Shown: positions 35,080-44,376 of the stretch, piece after piece
Position numbering within the stretch: position 1 is the first letter of the stretch
How the letters are laid out: each line of letters begins with the position of its first letter
Notes under the pieces: generated by a model
The model's database searches: none
Told to the model about the DNA's origin: nothing
Seen by the model: the letters and a program-made list of their open reading frames with translations, nothing else
Program-made: the position numbers and the translations under genes
Assembly (NCBI GenBank): GCA_900550135.1
Contig: URQO01000004.1
Span: 5,659-69,658, forward strand
Direction of reading: 5' to 3'
Length of the DNA: 64,000 nt
Source of the DNA: an uncultured Eubacterium sp.
GTDB taxonomy: Bacteria > Bacillota > Clostridia > Lachnospirales > Lachnospiraceae

Positions 35080-35789
35080 AAGTAAAGAATGTATCAAAAA
35101 CATTCGGAAATGTTGAAGTATTGAAAGATGTATCTTTTGACGTATATGAAAATGAATTTTTAGTAATTCTTGGACCGGGTCAATGTGGTAAGACTGTTCT
35201 TTTAAATATTATGGCAGAAATGGAACAGGCAGATCAGGGAAGTATAAATTTTGAAGGAAATGATTCAAAGGTAGGATTTGTGTTTCAAAAATATGCTTTG
35301 TACAACTGGAAAACAGTGGAAAAAAATGTGCAGCTTCCATTAAAGTTTGCAGGTGTAAACAAAAAGGAAAGAAAGGAAAGAGCACAGAAATACATAGACA
35401 TGGTAGGACTTACAGGATTTGAAAAAAATTATCCTGCACAAATTTCCGGAGGAATGAAGCAAAGGGTTGGAATTGCAAGAGCATATACTGCAGGTCATAA
35501 TATTATTTTAATGGATGAACCTTTCGGGGCACTTGATGCACAGACAAGATATCAAATGCAGGACCAACTTCTTAAAATTAGAAATGCTGAAAAAACAACA
35601 ATTGTGTTTGTAACAAACAATATAGAGGAAGCAATTTACTTAGGAGATAGAATTTTACTTTTTTCAAATAAGCCATCAACTGTTGTTAAGGAGTTTGTTC
35701 CAAATTTGGAACGACCAAGAAATAATGCATCTGATGACTTTATGAAACTTAGAAATATTATTACTCAGGAAATGGATATATCTTTGTAA
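35055..35789 (+). CDS. ABC importer ATPase 1, with altered H-loop
   Basis: A 244-residue ATPase. The start is the ATG at 35055 behind AGGAAA; the GTG at 35001 would extend far into the permease gene. Seen: Walker A GPGQCGKT (40-47), Q-loop VFQKYALYNW, intact signature ISGGMKQR (130-137), and Walker B LMDEP with Glu155. The H-loop reads VTNNIEEA, so the conserved switch His is Asn188. Together with ATPase 2, which has lost its signature, this predicts one degenerate and one complete ATP site. Confidence 0.92.
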   Translation: MAENKCKIKVKNVSKTFGNVEVLKDVSFDVYENEFLVILGPGQCGKTVLLNIMAEMEQADQGSINFEGNDSKVGFVFQKYALYNWKTVEKNVQLPLKFAGVNKKERKERAQKYIDMVGLTGFEKNYPAQISGGMKQRVGIARAYTAGHNIILMDEPFGALDAQTRYQMQDQLLKIRNAEKTTIVFVTNNIEEAIYLGDRILLFSNKPSTVVKEFVPNLERPRNNASDDFMKLRNIITQEMDISL

Positions 35790-35826
35790 GAAAAAGAGTT
35801 GATTTTGGAAAGGAGCAACAGATGCA

Positions 35827-36591
35827 TTGAATGCATTTGAAATAAATATGGAAAATAAACCTAAGATAGTAGTAAAAAATTTGACAAAAGTTTTTGATGA
35901 TTTAACTGTTCTTGATAACATATCCTTTGAAATTAACAAAGGTGATTTTGTGTGTATTGTAGGTCCTACAGGATGTGGAAAAACTACATTTTTAAATTTG
36001 CTGGTAAGATTAATTGAGCCTACAAGTGGTGAAATATTAATAGATGGAGTTCCGGCTGATCCAAAGAAACACAACATAAGTTTTGTATTTCAGGAACCTT
36101 CAACTTATCCATGGCTGACGGTAGAAGACAATATTAAATTTAATATGAAACTAAAAAAAATGGACAAAAAAATTATAGAGCAAAGAACTGACGAAATATT
36201 GGATGTTATAGGTTTAAAGGACCAGAAAAAATTGTATCCAAAAGATTTGTCGGTATCGGCAGAACAAAGAGTAGTGATTGGCAGAAGCTTTGCCGTACAT
36301 CCCGACTTGCTTTTGATGGATGAACCTTATGCACAGATGGACATTAAAGTCAGATATTATCTGGAAGATGAGGTGTTAAAGCTGTGGAGAAAGACAGGAA
36401 GTACAGTTTTGTTTATTACGCATAACATAGAAGAGGCTGTATATCTTTCCCAGAAATGTATGATTATGTCACAAAAGCCAACAACAATAAAGGAGATTAT
36501 TGAAAATCCCCTTCCTTATCCAAGAAACGTGTCAGACGAAGAATTCATACAGTTAAGGAAAGACATAACTAAAAAAATTAAATGGTGGTAA
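35827..36591 (+). CDS. ABC importer ATPase 2, with degenerate signature motif
   Basis: A 254-residue ATPase paired with the preceding one. Seen: Walker A GPTGCGKT (46-53), Glu166 in LMDEP and H-loop THNIEEA with His199, all intact. The LSGGQ signature is replaced by LSVSAEQ (141-147), and the D-loop reads YAQMD instead of GALD. The start is uncertain: TTG at 35827 lies 11 bases after GGAG, while an ATG at 35848 lacks a site. The best-spaced ATG (35822) reads only two codons before TGA. It converges with the ligase gene and overlaps it by 14 bases. Confidence 0.88.
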   Translation: MNAFEINMENKPKIVVKNLTKVFDDLTVLDNISFEINKGDFVCIVGPTGCGKTTFLNLLVRLIEPTSGEILIDGVPADPKKHNISFVFQEPSTYPWLTVEDNIKFNMKLKKMDKKIIEQRTDEILDVIGLKDQKKLYPKDLSVSAEQRVVIGRSFAVHPDLLLMDEPYAQMDIKVRYYLEDEVLKLWRKTGSTVLFITHNIEEAVYLSQKCMIMSQKPTTIKEIIENPLPYPRNVSDEEFIQLRKDITKKIKWW

Positions 36592-38014
36592 GCATAGGTA
36601 AAACATTTCGCACTATTTTGCCTGTTGTTGTTCGTGGAATATTTGCAACTTCACGAATAGCAGCAGGTATTTTATATGGTTCCAAATTATTAATAAGATA
36701 ATTTAGAAAATCTTTTTTGTTGTAATTATCATTGACAACTACATAAAGTACAGGCAATTGACCGATTCCTGACACTTCACTTGAAGCGCATGCACAGTCA
36801 ACAATGTCTGAGTATTGAATAGCAACACTTTCTATATCATCAGGTACAATAGTATATCCGTTAACGTTCATAATGTCGCCTACACGACTGACATAATAAT
36901 AGTATCCCTCTTCATCAAAATACCCGATATCATTTATTTTCAAAAGACCATCCTTCAAAACCTGCTTTGTAAGGGCCTTGCGTTTGTAATATTCGCTCAT
37001 ATTAACAGGTCCTTTAACTGCAAAATAACCATATTTTCCAGGTTGAGTAATGACTTCATCATTTTCATCGATAATAAAAACTTCAGCCAACTGACTTGGC
37101 TTCCCGATACATGCTTCTTTTGGATTGTCCTTTGTATTGTTTATTAATAAGCAACCGGATTCAATAGTTCCATAAACATTGTACAAAACAGAGTTTGGAA
37201 AATGTTTGTAAAAATTCATAATAACATCTGAAGTAAGTTTTCCGGCATATGTCTCTACAATTCTTATGTGCTGGGCAATATTATCCACATATATTGGTTC
37301 GCTTTCAAACAGAGTAGAAATGTTGGAATTAACAGTACAAAGAAAATTGATATTGTACTCATCTATTGCATCAGACACACTTTTGGCAGATAGAGGTTGG
37401 TTGGAAATAACATTTGTGGCACCAACATATAATGCTGATAAAACACGTCTAAATCCACCTGCTAAATGAAACGGCACAGCAGTATATACAATACTTGTAT
37501 CATCCATTGGTACCCCACTTAAATATGTAACCGCTGTAGATAAAATACTTTTGTTTGTATGCACAATCATAACAGGTTTTCCAGTAGTTCCGGTAGTAGA
37601 AATGATGGCAGCAGGGCTGTCTGATTCAGGTACTATGGAAGGTGTGGTCAAATCATAATCATAGTTAAAAAATTCTTTGGATATTTCTCCTGTGTGACGG
37701 GAAAGAACTATAGCAGGTTTTTGCGCATTTAAAATTTCCTGCAAATGATATAGTGAAATATTTCTCTCCACAGGTAAAACAATACATGAATTAAGCTGTA
37801 CTGCCAAAAATACAGTATAAAAAAGAATTGGATCATCAGCTTCAACTACAATCTTACTGCCTTTTTTTACTTTTTTCTGTTTCAAATAATTGGAAAATGA
37901 CAATATTTTATTTGCAAAATCTCCGTATGAAACATATATATCATTATAAATAAAAGCGTCCTTTTCAGGAAACTGCTGACTATTTTTTAATATTACTTGA
38001 ACAATACTATTCAT
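36578..38014 (-). CDS. AMP-forming acid-CoA ligase (ANL superfamily)
   Basis: A 478-residue adenylating enzyme. Seen: the phosphate loop STTGTTGKP (about 138-146), YGTIESG (about 277-283), the hinge region GDIMNVNGYTIVPDDIES, and the C-terminal catalytic Lys in PRTTTGKIVRN. These fit a CoA ligase rather than a peptide synthetase; there is no carrier domain. The acid is not identifiable from sequence. It is transcribed toward the importer operon with overlapping 3' ends. I infer that it activates the imported acid or the product of the two dehydrogenases. An acyl-CoA of 4-hydroxybutyrate or a related short acid is one option. Confidence 0.87.
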   Translation of the reverse strand: MNSIVQVILKNSQQFPEKDAFIYNDIYVSYGDFANKILSFSNYLKQKKVKKGSKIVVEADDPILFYTVFLAVQLNSCIVLPVERNISLYHLQEILNAQKPAIVLSRHTGEISKEFFNYDYDLTTPSIVPESDSPAAIISTTGTTGKPVMIVHTNKSILSTAVTYLSGVPMDDTSIVYTAVPFHLAGGFRRVLSALYVGATNVISNQPLSAKSVSDAIDEYNINFLCTVNSNISTLFESEPIYVDNIAQHIRIVETYAGKLTSDVIMNFYKHFPNSVLYNVYGTIESGCLLINNTKDNPKEACIGKPSQLAEVFIIDENDEVITQPGKYGYFAVKGPVNMSEYYKRKALTKQVLKDGLLKINDIGYFDEEGYYYYVSRVGDIMNVNGYTIVPDDIESVAIQYSDIVDCACASSEVSGIGQLPVLYVVVNDNYNKKDFLNYLINNLEPYKIPAAIREVANIPRTTTGKIVRNVLPMLTTI

Positions 38015-38203
38015 AATTTTTTCTCTTTCAATATTTTTTAGAACATTATTTTAACATAAATTATATTAATTTCCAATCAGATGGGAAGATGTCAATGCCA
38101 ATAGAGTCTGTATAGAGAAAGGTATGAGCATATGGAAATAGGGGTTTGTGTAGATGTAGGGAAAAAACTGTGATAAAATAGCGAAAAAGGAAAGAGAAAA
38201 CAA

Positions 38204-38255
38204 ACAGTCGGAAATATTTTGTTTTCTGCAATTACACCAAACACAGTCGGAAATA
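38204..38255 (+). promoter_or_regulatory. Direct repeat upstream of the HTH gene
   Basis: ACAGTCGGAAATA occurs at 38204-38216 and again at 38243-38255, 39 bases apart. The second copy ends 16 bases before the HTH gene's ribosome site. This is a candidate autoregulatory operator pair. The rest of 38015-38282 holds nothing else I can support. Confidence 0.5.
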
Positions 38256-38282
38256 ATTACATATTGTAGAGGAGATTTTTAT

Positions 38283-38528
38283 ATGAAGCCACGCCAGAAA
38301 CCATTGGGAGATAAGAATATGGTAGGTGCATCCATTACCAAGTTGAGAAAGCTAAAGCATATTACACAAAAAGAGCTTGCTATTAACATGCAGTTAATGG
38401 GCATTGATATCAATTTGTCTTCTCTTTCAAAATTGGAAGGTCAGATAAGAGCAGCAAATGACAAGGAGCTGTACGCCATTGCAAAGATTTTTAATATTTC
38501 AATAGATGAGCTGTTCAAAGACATATAA
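38283..38528 (+). CDS. Small Xre-type HTH regulator
   Basis: An 81-residue DNA-binding protein. Seen: a Cro/C1-type helix-turn-helix (ITKLRKLKHITQKELAINMQ start, then LSSLSKLEGQIRAANDKELY) ending in IAKIFNISIDELFKDI. There is no extra ligand domain. GGAG lies eight bases before the ATG. Direct repeats upstream suggest self-control. Its target is unknown; it stands alone between the ligase gene and uvrB. Confidence 0.9.
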   Translation: MKPRQKPLGDKNMVGASITKLRKLKHITQKELAINMQLMGIDINLSSLSKLEGQIRAANDKELYAIAKIFNISIDELFKDI

Positions 38529-38575
38529 GATTACCTTATCAAAGCCGTTTGAGAGTTAGACATGACAAAACAATC

Positions 38576-38626
38576 AGAACATAAGTTCGAAATCTTGTAT
38601 ACTTTTTATTCCTTTTCTGATATAAT
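38576..38626 (+). promoter_or_regulatory. LexA (SOS) box and promoter of uvrB
   Basis: AGAACATAAGTTCG (38576-38589) matches the Firmicute LexA box CGAACNNNNGTTCG at all but the first base. A TATAAT -10 box lies at 38621-38626 with a weak -35 (TATACT, 38598-38603) 17 bases upstream. The box therefore sits next to the -35 element, a normal position for SOS control. Confidence 0.7.
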
Positions 38627-38706
38627 AGCCGATATAGTGCATAATAATTGTATTAACTGATTTGTGCACTTTTTATTAATTACCATAGTTTGGCAAGGAG
38701 AATACA

Positions 38707-40692
38707 GTGGATCATTTTGAATTACATTCAGAGTACAAGCCTACCGGAGACCAGCCACAGGCTATAAAAGAGTTGGTTGAGGGTTTCAAAAAGGGAAATC
38801 AGTTTGAAACACTTCTTGGAGTGACCGGTTCCGGAAAAACTTTTACAATGGCAAATGTTATTGAACAATTGAATAAGCCTACGTTGATTATTGCTCACAA
38901 CAAGACACTGGCAGCCCAGCTTTACGGAGAGTTTAAGGAATTTTTCCCAAACAATGCAGTAGAGTATTTTGTATCCTACTATGATTATTATCAGCCGGAG
39001 GCATATGTTCCAAGTACAGATACCTACATTGAAAAGGATTCGTCCATCAATGATGAGATTGACAAATTAAGACATTCAGCCACTATGGCACTGATGGAGC
39101 GAAAGGATGTTATTATTATATCTTCGGTTTCCTGCATTTACGGTTTGGGAGATCCTATAGATTATAAAAATATGGTGGTGTCTTTAAGACCCGGCACTAT
39201 TAGAGATAGAGATGATATTATTCACAAACTTATAGAGATTCAGTATGACAGAAATGATATGGATTTTAAGCGTGGTACTTTTAGGGTACGTGGCGAGAAT
39301 CTTGAGGTATTCCCGGCATCATATACTGATACTGCTGTAAGGATTGAATTTTTTGATGATGAGATAGAACGCATAACTGAGATAGATGCGCTGACAGGAC
39401 AGGTAAAGTCAGAGCTTGAGCATGTGGCCATTTTTCCAAATTCTCACTATGTAGTCAATCCTGAAAAACTGGAAAGAGCCATAAAGGATATTGAAAAAGA
39501 ACTGGCAGAGCAGGTGGCATATTTTAAGTCAGAGGACAAACTTATTGAGGCACAGCGTATTGCAGAGCGTACCAACTTTGATATGGAGATGCTTAGAGAA
39601 ACAGGTATTTGCTCAGGTATTGAGAACTATTCAAGACATATGGCAGGGCTGGCACCGGGAGCTACACCACATACATTGATGGAGTATTTTGGTGATGAGT
39701 TTCTTATTATAATAGATGAAAGCCATATTACATTGCCACAGGTAAGAGGCATGTACAATGGTGACCAGGCAAGAAAAACTACATTGGTTGATTATGGATT
39801 CAGACTTCCGTCAGCAAAGGACAACAGACCACTTCGATTTGATGAGTTTGAAAGCATGATAGATCAGATGCTGTTTGTGTCTGCCACACCAAACACATAT
39901 GAGGATGAACATGAACTGCTTAGGGCGGAGCAGATTATCAGACCAACAGGATTGCTTGATCCGGAGATTAGCGTCAGACCTATAGAGGGACAAATTGACG
40001 ATTTGGTATCTGAGATAAACAAAGAGGTAGAAAAGAAAAATAAGGTACTTGTAACAACATTGACCAAGCGTATGGCAGAGGATTTAACTGACTATATGCG
40101 TGATGTTGGTATTAGAGTAAAGTATTTACACTCTGATATTGATACGCTGGAGCGTACAGAGATTATCAGAGATATGCGTCTTGATGTATTTGACGTATTG
40201 GTTGGTATCAACCTGCTACGAGAGGGATTGGATATTCCGGAGATTAGTCTGGTGGCTATTCTCGATGCAGACAAAGAGGGATTCCTTCGTTCTGAAACAT
40301 CGCTGATTCAGACCATTGGCAGGGCCGCCAGAAACTCAGAGGGTCATGTCATTATGTATGCTGACAACATTACAGAGTCTATGGACAAGGCTATTTCCGA
40401 GACCAACAGACGTAGGGAGATTCAGCAGCAGTATAATAAGGAGCATGGCATTACTCCAACTACCATCAAGAAGGCAGTACGTGAGCTTATTAGCATTTCT
40501 AAAGAGGTCGATAAAAAGATTAATGATATTGAGAAAGATCCTGAATCAATGGATGCTAAAGAACTTAAAAAACTTATGGATAAGGTTGAGAGACGTATGC
40601 AAAAGGCAGCGGCAGAGCTTGACTTTGAGACAGCCATAGAGATGAGAGAACGTTTGGCGGAACTTAAACTTATGTATAATAAGCAAAGATAA
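38707..40692 (+). CDS. uvrB: Excinuclease ABC subunit B
   Basis: A full-length 661-residue UvrB, the damage-verifying helicase of nucleotide excision repair. It starts with GTG at 38707, seven bases after AAGGAG. Seen: Walker A GVTGSGKT (about 38-45), the beta-hairpin region [21 protein letters not shown] (given by its ends Y91 to D111), DESH, the helicase motif QTIGRAARN and the C-terminal UVR domain [16 protein letters not shown]. uvrA follows 104 bases later with no terminator between, so the pair is probably co-expressed under SOS control. Confidence 0.98.
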   Translation: MDHFELHSEYKPTGDQPQAIKELVEGFKKGNQFETLLGVTGSGKTFTMANVIEQLNKPTLIIAHNKTLAAQLYGEFKEFFPNNAVEYFVSYYDYYQPEAYVPSTDTYIEKDSSINDEIDKLRHSATMALMERKDVIIISSVSCIYGLGDPIDYKNMVVSLRPGTIRDRDDIIHKLIEIQYDRNDMDFKRGTFRVRGENLEVFPASYTDTAVRIEFFDDEIERITEIDALTGQVKSELEHVAIFPNSHYVVNPEKLERAIKDIEKELAEQVAYFKSEDKLIEAQRIAERTNFDMEMLRETGICSGIENYSRHMAGLAPGATPHTLMEYFGDEFLIIIDESHITLPQVRGMYNGDQARKTTLVDYGFRLPSAKDNRPLRFDEFESMIDQMLFVSATPNTYEDEHELLRAEQIIRPTGLLDPEISVRPIEGQIDDLVSEINKEVEKKNKVLVTTLTKRMAEDLTDYMRDVGIRVKYLHSDIDTLERTEIIRDMRLDVFDVLVGINLLREGLDIPEISLVAILDADKEGFLRSETSLIQTIGRAARNSEGHVIMYADNITESMDKAISETNRRREIQQQYNKEHGITPTTIKKAVRELISISKEVDKKINDIEKDPESMDAKELKKLMDKVERRMQKAAAELDFETAIEMRERLAELKLMYNKQR

Positions 40693-40796
40693 GCCCCTGC
40701 TTATATATCGGATAAAAGTGATATGTTTAAAAGGTATAATTTTTCATATAGCAAAATTTGTAACATAGAATTATAGATAAAATAGGAAGAAATAAA

Positions 40797-43637
40797 ATGG
40801 CAGCTAAAAAGAAATATATAAAAATACGAGGTGCAAATGAGCACAATCTTAAAAATATAGACATAGATATTCCAAGAGATGAGTTTACGGTTATTACCGG
40901 ATTAAGTGGTTCCGGAAAGTCATCATTGGCATTTGATACTATTTATGCTGAAGGTCAGAGAAGATATATGGAGTCATTGTCTTCGTATGCCAGACAGTTT
41001 TTAGGTCAAATGGAAAAACCTCAGGTGGAAAGTATAGAAGGTTTGCCACCGGCTATTTCAATAGATCAAAAGTCAACAAACAGAAATCCGCGTTCAACAG
41101 TGGGGACAGTTACAGAAATATATGATTATATGCGACTACTTTATGCAAGAGCAGGTGTGCCACATTGTCCAAAGTGTGGTAAAGAAATCAAGAAACAGTC
41201 TGTAGATGAAATTGTGGATAGAGTGATGTCTCTTGCTGAACGTACAAAGTTTCAGGTGCTTGCCCCTATTGTACGTGGTAAAAAAGGTCGCCACGAAAAG
41301 GTATTTGAAAGTGCAAAGAAAAGTGGTTATGTTCGTGTAATTGTTGATGGCAATATGTATGATTTGTCAGAAGATATTACACTTGATAAAAACATAAAGC
41401 ACAGCATAGAGATTGTAGTAGACAGACTAAGTATACGTGAAGGCATTGAAAAACGTCTGACAGATTCTATTGAAAATGCATTGAAGCTGGGCAATGGATT
41501 GGTGAATATTGATGTGATTGGTGGAGATACGATTACATTCAGTCAGAACTTTGCATGCGTAGATTGTGGAGTCAGCATTGACGAAATCCAGCCAAGAAGT
41601 TTCTCATTTAACAACCCGTTTGGTGCATGTCCTGACTGTTATGGTTTGGGCTACAAGATGGAGTTTGATGTCGATTTGATGATACCAGACAAAAGTCTTA
41701 GCATAAATGAAGGTGCAATAGTCGTACTTGGATGGCAAAGTGCCAATGACAAAAAGAGTTTTACCAATGCTATCTTGCAGGCTCTTTGTAAAAAATACAA
41801 GTTTGATTTGGACACACCTTTTGAAGATTATTCTGACAATATAAAGGATATTTTGATAAACGGAACCCACGGGGAAAGTGTGTCTGTTCATTATACCGGA
41901 CAGCGTGGCCAGGGTGTGTATGACATCGCTTTTGAGGGACTTGTAAGAAATGTGGAAAGACGTTACAGAGAGACAAGTGCTGAGTCAACAAAGGCAGAGT
42001 ATGAGTCATATATGCGTATTACTCCATGTAAGACTTGTGGAGGTCAACGACTAAAAAAAGAATCATTGGCAGTAACCATTGGCCACAAGAATATTATTGA
42101 TATGACAGAAATGTCTGTGCGGGATTTGAGAAAATATTTAGACCAGCTGGAACTTACACCTACACAGCTTGCTATTGGAAAGGAAATCTTAAAGGAAATA
42201 AAAGGCAGATTACAGTTTTTAATTGATGTAGGGCTGGATTATCTAAATCTTGCGAGAGCAACAGGAACATTATCAGGTGGTGAAGCACAGAGAATACGAC
42301 TTGCCACACAGATTGGTTCAGGTCTGGTTGGAGTGGCATATATTATGGATGAGCCAAGTATTGGACTACATCAGAATGATAATGAAAAATTATTAAAGAC
42401 ATTAAAGCATCTAAGAGATTTAGGCAACACTCTTGTAGTTGTAGAACATGATGAAGACACAATGCTGGAAGCTGATTACGTAGTGGATATTGGTCCGAGA
42501 GCAGGTGAACATGGTGGAGAGGTTGTTGCAACAGGTACGGCAGCCCAGATTATGAGAAATAAGAAGTCCATTACAGGTCAATATCTTAGTGGAAAGTTAA
42601 AAGTACCTGTTCCGGAAAAACGTAGAAAGCCTACAGGATTTATTACAATAAAAGGTGCAAAAGAAAATAATCTTAAAAATATTGATGTAAAGGTGCCACT
42701 GGGAGTATTTACATGTGTAACCGGAGTGTCAGGATCAGGTAAGAGTTCTTTGGTAAATGAGATTATTTACAAAAGTCTTGCCAGAGAACTGAACAGAGCA
42801 AGAACAATACCGGGCAAGTATAACAAAATAGAGGGAACAGAACAGCTTGACAAGATTATCAATATTGATCAGTCACCAATAGGAAGAACACCTAGAAGTA
42901 ATCCTGCCACATACACAGGTATGTTTGATATGATTAGGGATTTGTTTGCTTCAACTATGGATGCAAAAGAGCGTGGTTACAAAAAAGGACGTTTTAGTTT
43001 TAATGTAAAAGGTGGACGTTGTGAGGCATGCTCAGGTGACGGTATTTTGAAGGTAGAGATGCATTTCCTTCCGGATGTATATGTGCCATGTGAAGTATGT
43101 GGTGGAAAGCGCTACAACAGAGAGACTCTTGAGGTTAAATATAAAGGTAAAAATATTTATGATGTTCTTGAGATGACAGTTGAAGAGGCTAAGGAATTTT
43201 TTAAGAATGTTCCAAGAATTTATAATAAGGTTAAGACTTTATATGATGTAGGATTGGGATATATTAAATTGGGACAGCCTAGTACACAGTTGTCAGGTGG
43301 TGAGGCACAGCGTATAAAGCTGGCTACAGAGTTAAGTCGTAGAAGTACCGGTAAAACAATTTATGTACTTGATGAACCAACAACGGGCCTTCATTTTGCA
43401 GATGTACACAAACTGGTTGAGATTTTGCAAAGATTGACAGACGAGGGAAACACCATTTTGGTAATTGAGCATAACCTGGATGTAATAAAAGCAGCAGATT
43501 ACATTATAGACATGGGACCGGATGGTGGTGACCGTGGTGGAACAGTAGTAGTTGCCGGCACCCCTGAACAGGTGGCAGAGCATCCTACAAGCTACACTGC
43601 CAAGTTTGTAAAACAGAAGCTGGAAGAGGCAGAATAG
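40797..43637 (+). CDS. uvrA: Excinuclease ABC subunit A
   Basis: A full-length 946-residue UvrA, the damage-recognition ATPase. Seen: two Walker A motifs (GLSGSGKSS about 33-41; GVSGSGKSS about 640-648) and two LSGGEAQRI signatures. Zinc-finger cysteines appear in [23 protein letters not shown] and [19 protein letters not shown]. The two halves are of normal length, with no sign of the shorter plasmid or self-resistance UvrA types. AGGAAG precedes the ATG. Confidence 0.98.
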   Translation: MAAKKKYIKIRGANEHNLKNIDIDIPRDEFTVITGLSGSGKSSLAFDTIYAEGQRRYMESLSSYARQFLGQMEKPQVESIEGLPPAISIDQKSTNRNPRSTVGTVTEIYDYMRLLYARAGVPHCPKCGKEIKKQSVDEIVDRVMSLAERTKFQVLAPIVRGKKGRHEKVFESAKKSGYVRVIVDGNMYDLSEDITLDKNIKHSIEIVVDRLSIREGIEKRLTDSIENALKLGNGLVNIDVIGGDTITFSQNFACVDCGVSIDEIQPRSFSFNNPFGACPDCYGLGYKMEFDVDLMIPDKSLSINEGAIVVLGWQSANDKKSFTNAILQALCKKYKFDLDTPFEDYSDNIKDILINGTHGESVSVHYTGQRGQGVYDIAFEGLVRNVERRYRETSAESTKAEYESYMRITPCKTCGGQRLKKESLAVTIGHKNIIDMTEMSVRDLRKYLDQLELTPTQLAIGKEILKEIKGRLQFLIDVGLDYLNLARATGTLSGGEAQRIRLATQIGSGLVGVAYIMDEPSIGLHQNDNEKLLKTLKHLRDLGNTLVVVEHDEDTMLEADYVVDIGPRAGEHGGEVVATGTAAQIMRNKKSITGQYLSGKLKVPVPEKRRKPTGFITIKGAKENNLKNIDVKVPLGVFTCVTGVSGSGKSSLVNEIIYKSLARELNRARTIPGKYNKIEGTEQLDKIINIDQSPIGRTPRSNPATYTGMFDMIRDLFASTMDAKERGYKKGRFSFNVKGGRCEACSGDGILKVEMHFLPDVYVPCEVCGGKRYNRETLEVKYKGKNIYDVLEMTVEEAKEFFKNVPRIYNKVKTLYDVGLGYIKLGQPSTQLSGGEAQRIKLATELSRRSTGKTIYVLDEPTTGLHFADVHKLVEILQRLTDEGNTILVIEHNLDVIKAADYIIDMGPDGGDRGGTVVVAGTPEQVAEHPTSYTAKFVKQKLEEAE

Positions 43638-43729
43638 TCATTTTGAATAAGAAAACGATTCATAAAAATGTTTAAATAAAAATAGTTTTATGCAACTTCA
43701 ATAAAGATTAAAAAATTGACAAAAAAGCC

Positions 43730-43758
43730 TTTAAAACCAGGGAAAAACATGATATATT
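43730..43758 (+). promoter_or_regulatory. Promoter candidate of the structured RNA
   Basis: TTTAAA (43730-43735), a 17-base spacer and TATATT (43753-43758). The RNA-like segment begins a few bases after. A TTGACA at 43716 has no -10 box at the right distance. Confidence 0.45.
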
Positions 43759-43760
43759 CT

Positions 43761-44225
43761 AGGTACAAAGTAAATAAGAAATAAATACCTAAAAGGACTT
43801 CTACAATACATTTAAAAACCAATTTGTTATTGGATGTCGACCCGATAGCAACAGTATCGAAGATTTAAGGTGAAAGGAGTTTTACCCAGTGATATCTACT
43901 GACATGGCAATCAACGGAAGATTGTTTTAGTAGTAATTATTGGATAAGATGTTACAAAGAAACGGAAAGGACAGGAAGTGTTCAAAACGAAGGTTCGATG
44001 AGTCATAGCATCTTATGGTTAAAGTAGATAAAGAAGTAAAAGCGGGACAAATGGATAGGAACAAGTTATATACTCAGCAGTCCAGATTGATATGGAGAGT
44101 ATAAAAAGTTCAGAGAAGATTCAGAAGATTAAAAAGTACCTGCGGTTGAGAATGGGATTGTAAAGTCAGGGTATTAAAATAGTGGAGCATCTGTTATATG
44201 AAATGTGTAGCAGGTGCTTCTTTTA
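43761..44225 (+). ncRNA. Structured non-coding RNA candidate, about 460 nt
   Basis: The 739 bases between uvrA and guaA contain no open frame of note, but this stretch is G/A-rich and unusually full of local pairing. Hairpins seen: AGGTA/TACCT (43761-43790); CCAAT/ATTGG (43819-43833); CGATA/TATCG (43843-43859); GGTGAAA/TTTTACC with loop GGAG (43869-43886); CAGT/ACTG (43887-43901); CAATC/GATTG with loop AACGGAA (43908-43924). Others: ATAAGATG/CATCTTAT (43944-43951 with 44009-44016), enclosing GGACA/TGTTC with loop GGAAG; and TATACTC/GAGTATA with inner TCCA/TGGA (44069-44103). It ends in a clear terminator, so it is likely a separate transcript rather than the guaA leader. It is not RNase P, tmRNA, SRP RNA or a riboswitch that I recognise. 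Confidence 0.6.
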
Positions 44226-44228
44226 TGT
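44184..44228 (+). terminator. Terminator of the structured RNA
   Basis: GGAGCATCTG (44184-44193) pairs with CAGGTGCTTC (44211-44220), allowing two G-T pairs, followed by TTTTATGTTT. Confidence 0.8.
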
Positions 44229-44298
44229 TTGTATCGGCATATGCTTGATAGGAAAATATTTTTGAACTTACAAAGTAATTTTCTTCATCAGAACTTAC

Positions 44299-44327
44299 TT
44301 GTACATTTAGGCAGAATAGAGTAAAAT
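44299..44327 (+). promoter_or_regulatory. guaA promoter
   Basis: TTGTAC (44299-44304), a 17-base spacer and TAAAAT (44322-44327), about 50 bases before the guaA start. It lies after the terminator of the upstream RNA, so guaA is transcribed independently. Confidence 0.65.
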
Positions 44328-44376
44328 AACAGAAGTGCAGGTATTTTTTCTGCAAAACGTATATACAGGAGGAAAC

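Noticed and set aside
35815..35848. A two-codon leader ORF (ATG CAT TGA at 35822) before ATPase 2 as a regulatory minigene.
   Set aside because: It sits at the ideal distance from GGAG, but a single case is better explained by a near-duplicated ATGCATT sequence and a shifted start; no further evidence.
43980..44000. A tRNA T-arm-like GGTTCGA in the structured RNA.
   Set aside because: No acceptor, D-arm or anticodon-arm pairing at the right spacing, and no CCA. I found no tRNA or rRNA gene in the window.
43638..44376. Purine or other riboswitch controlling guaA.
   Set aside because: A promoter and a terminator separate the structured segment from guaA, and I see none of the conserved purine-aptamer loop sequences.
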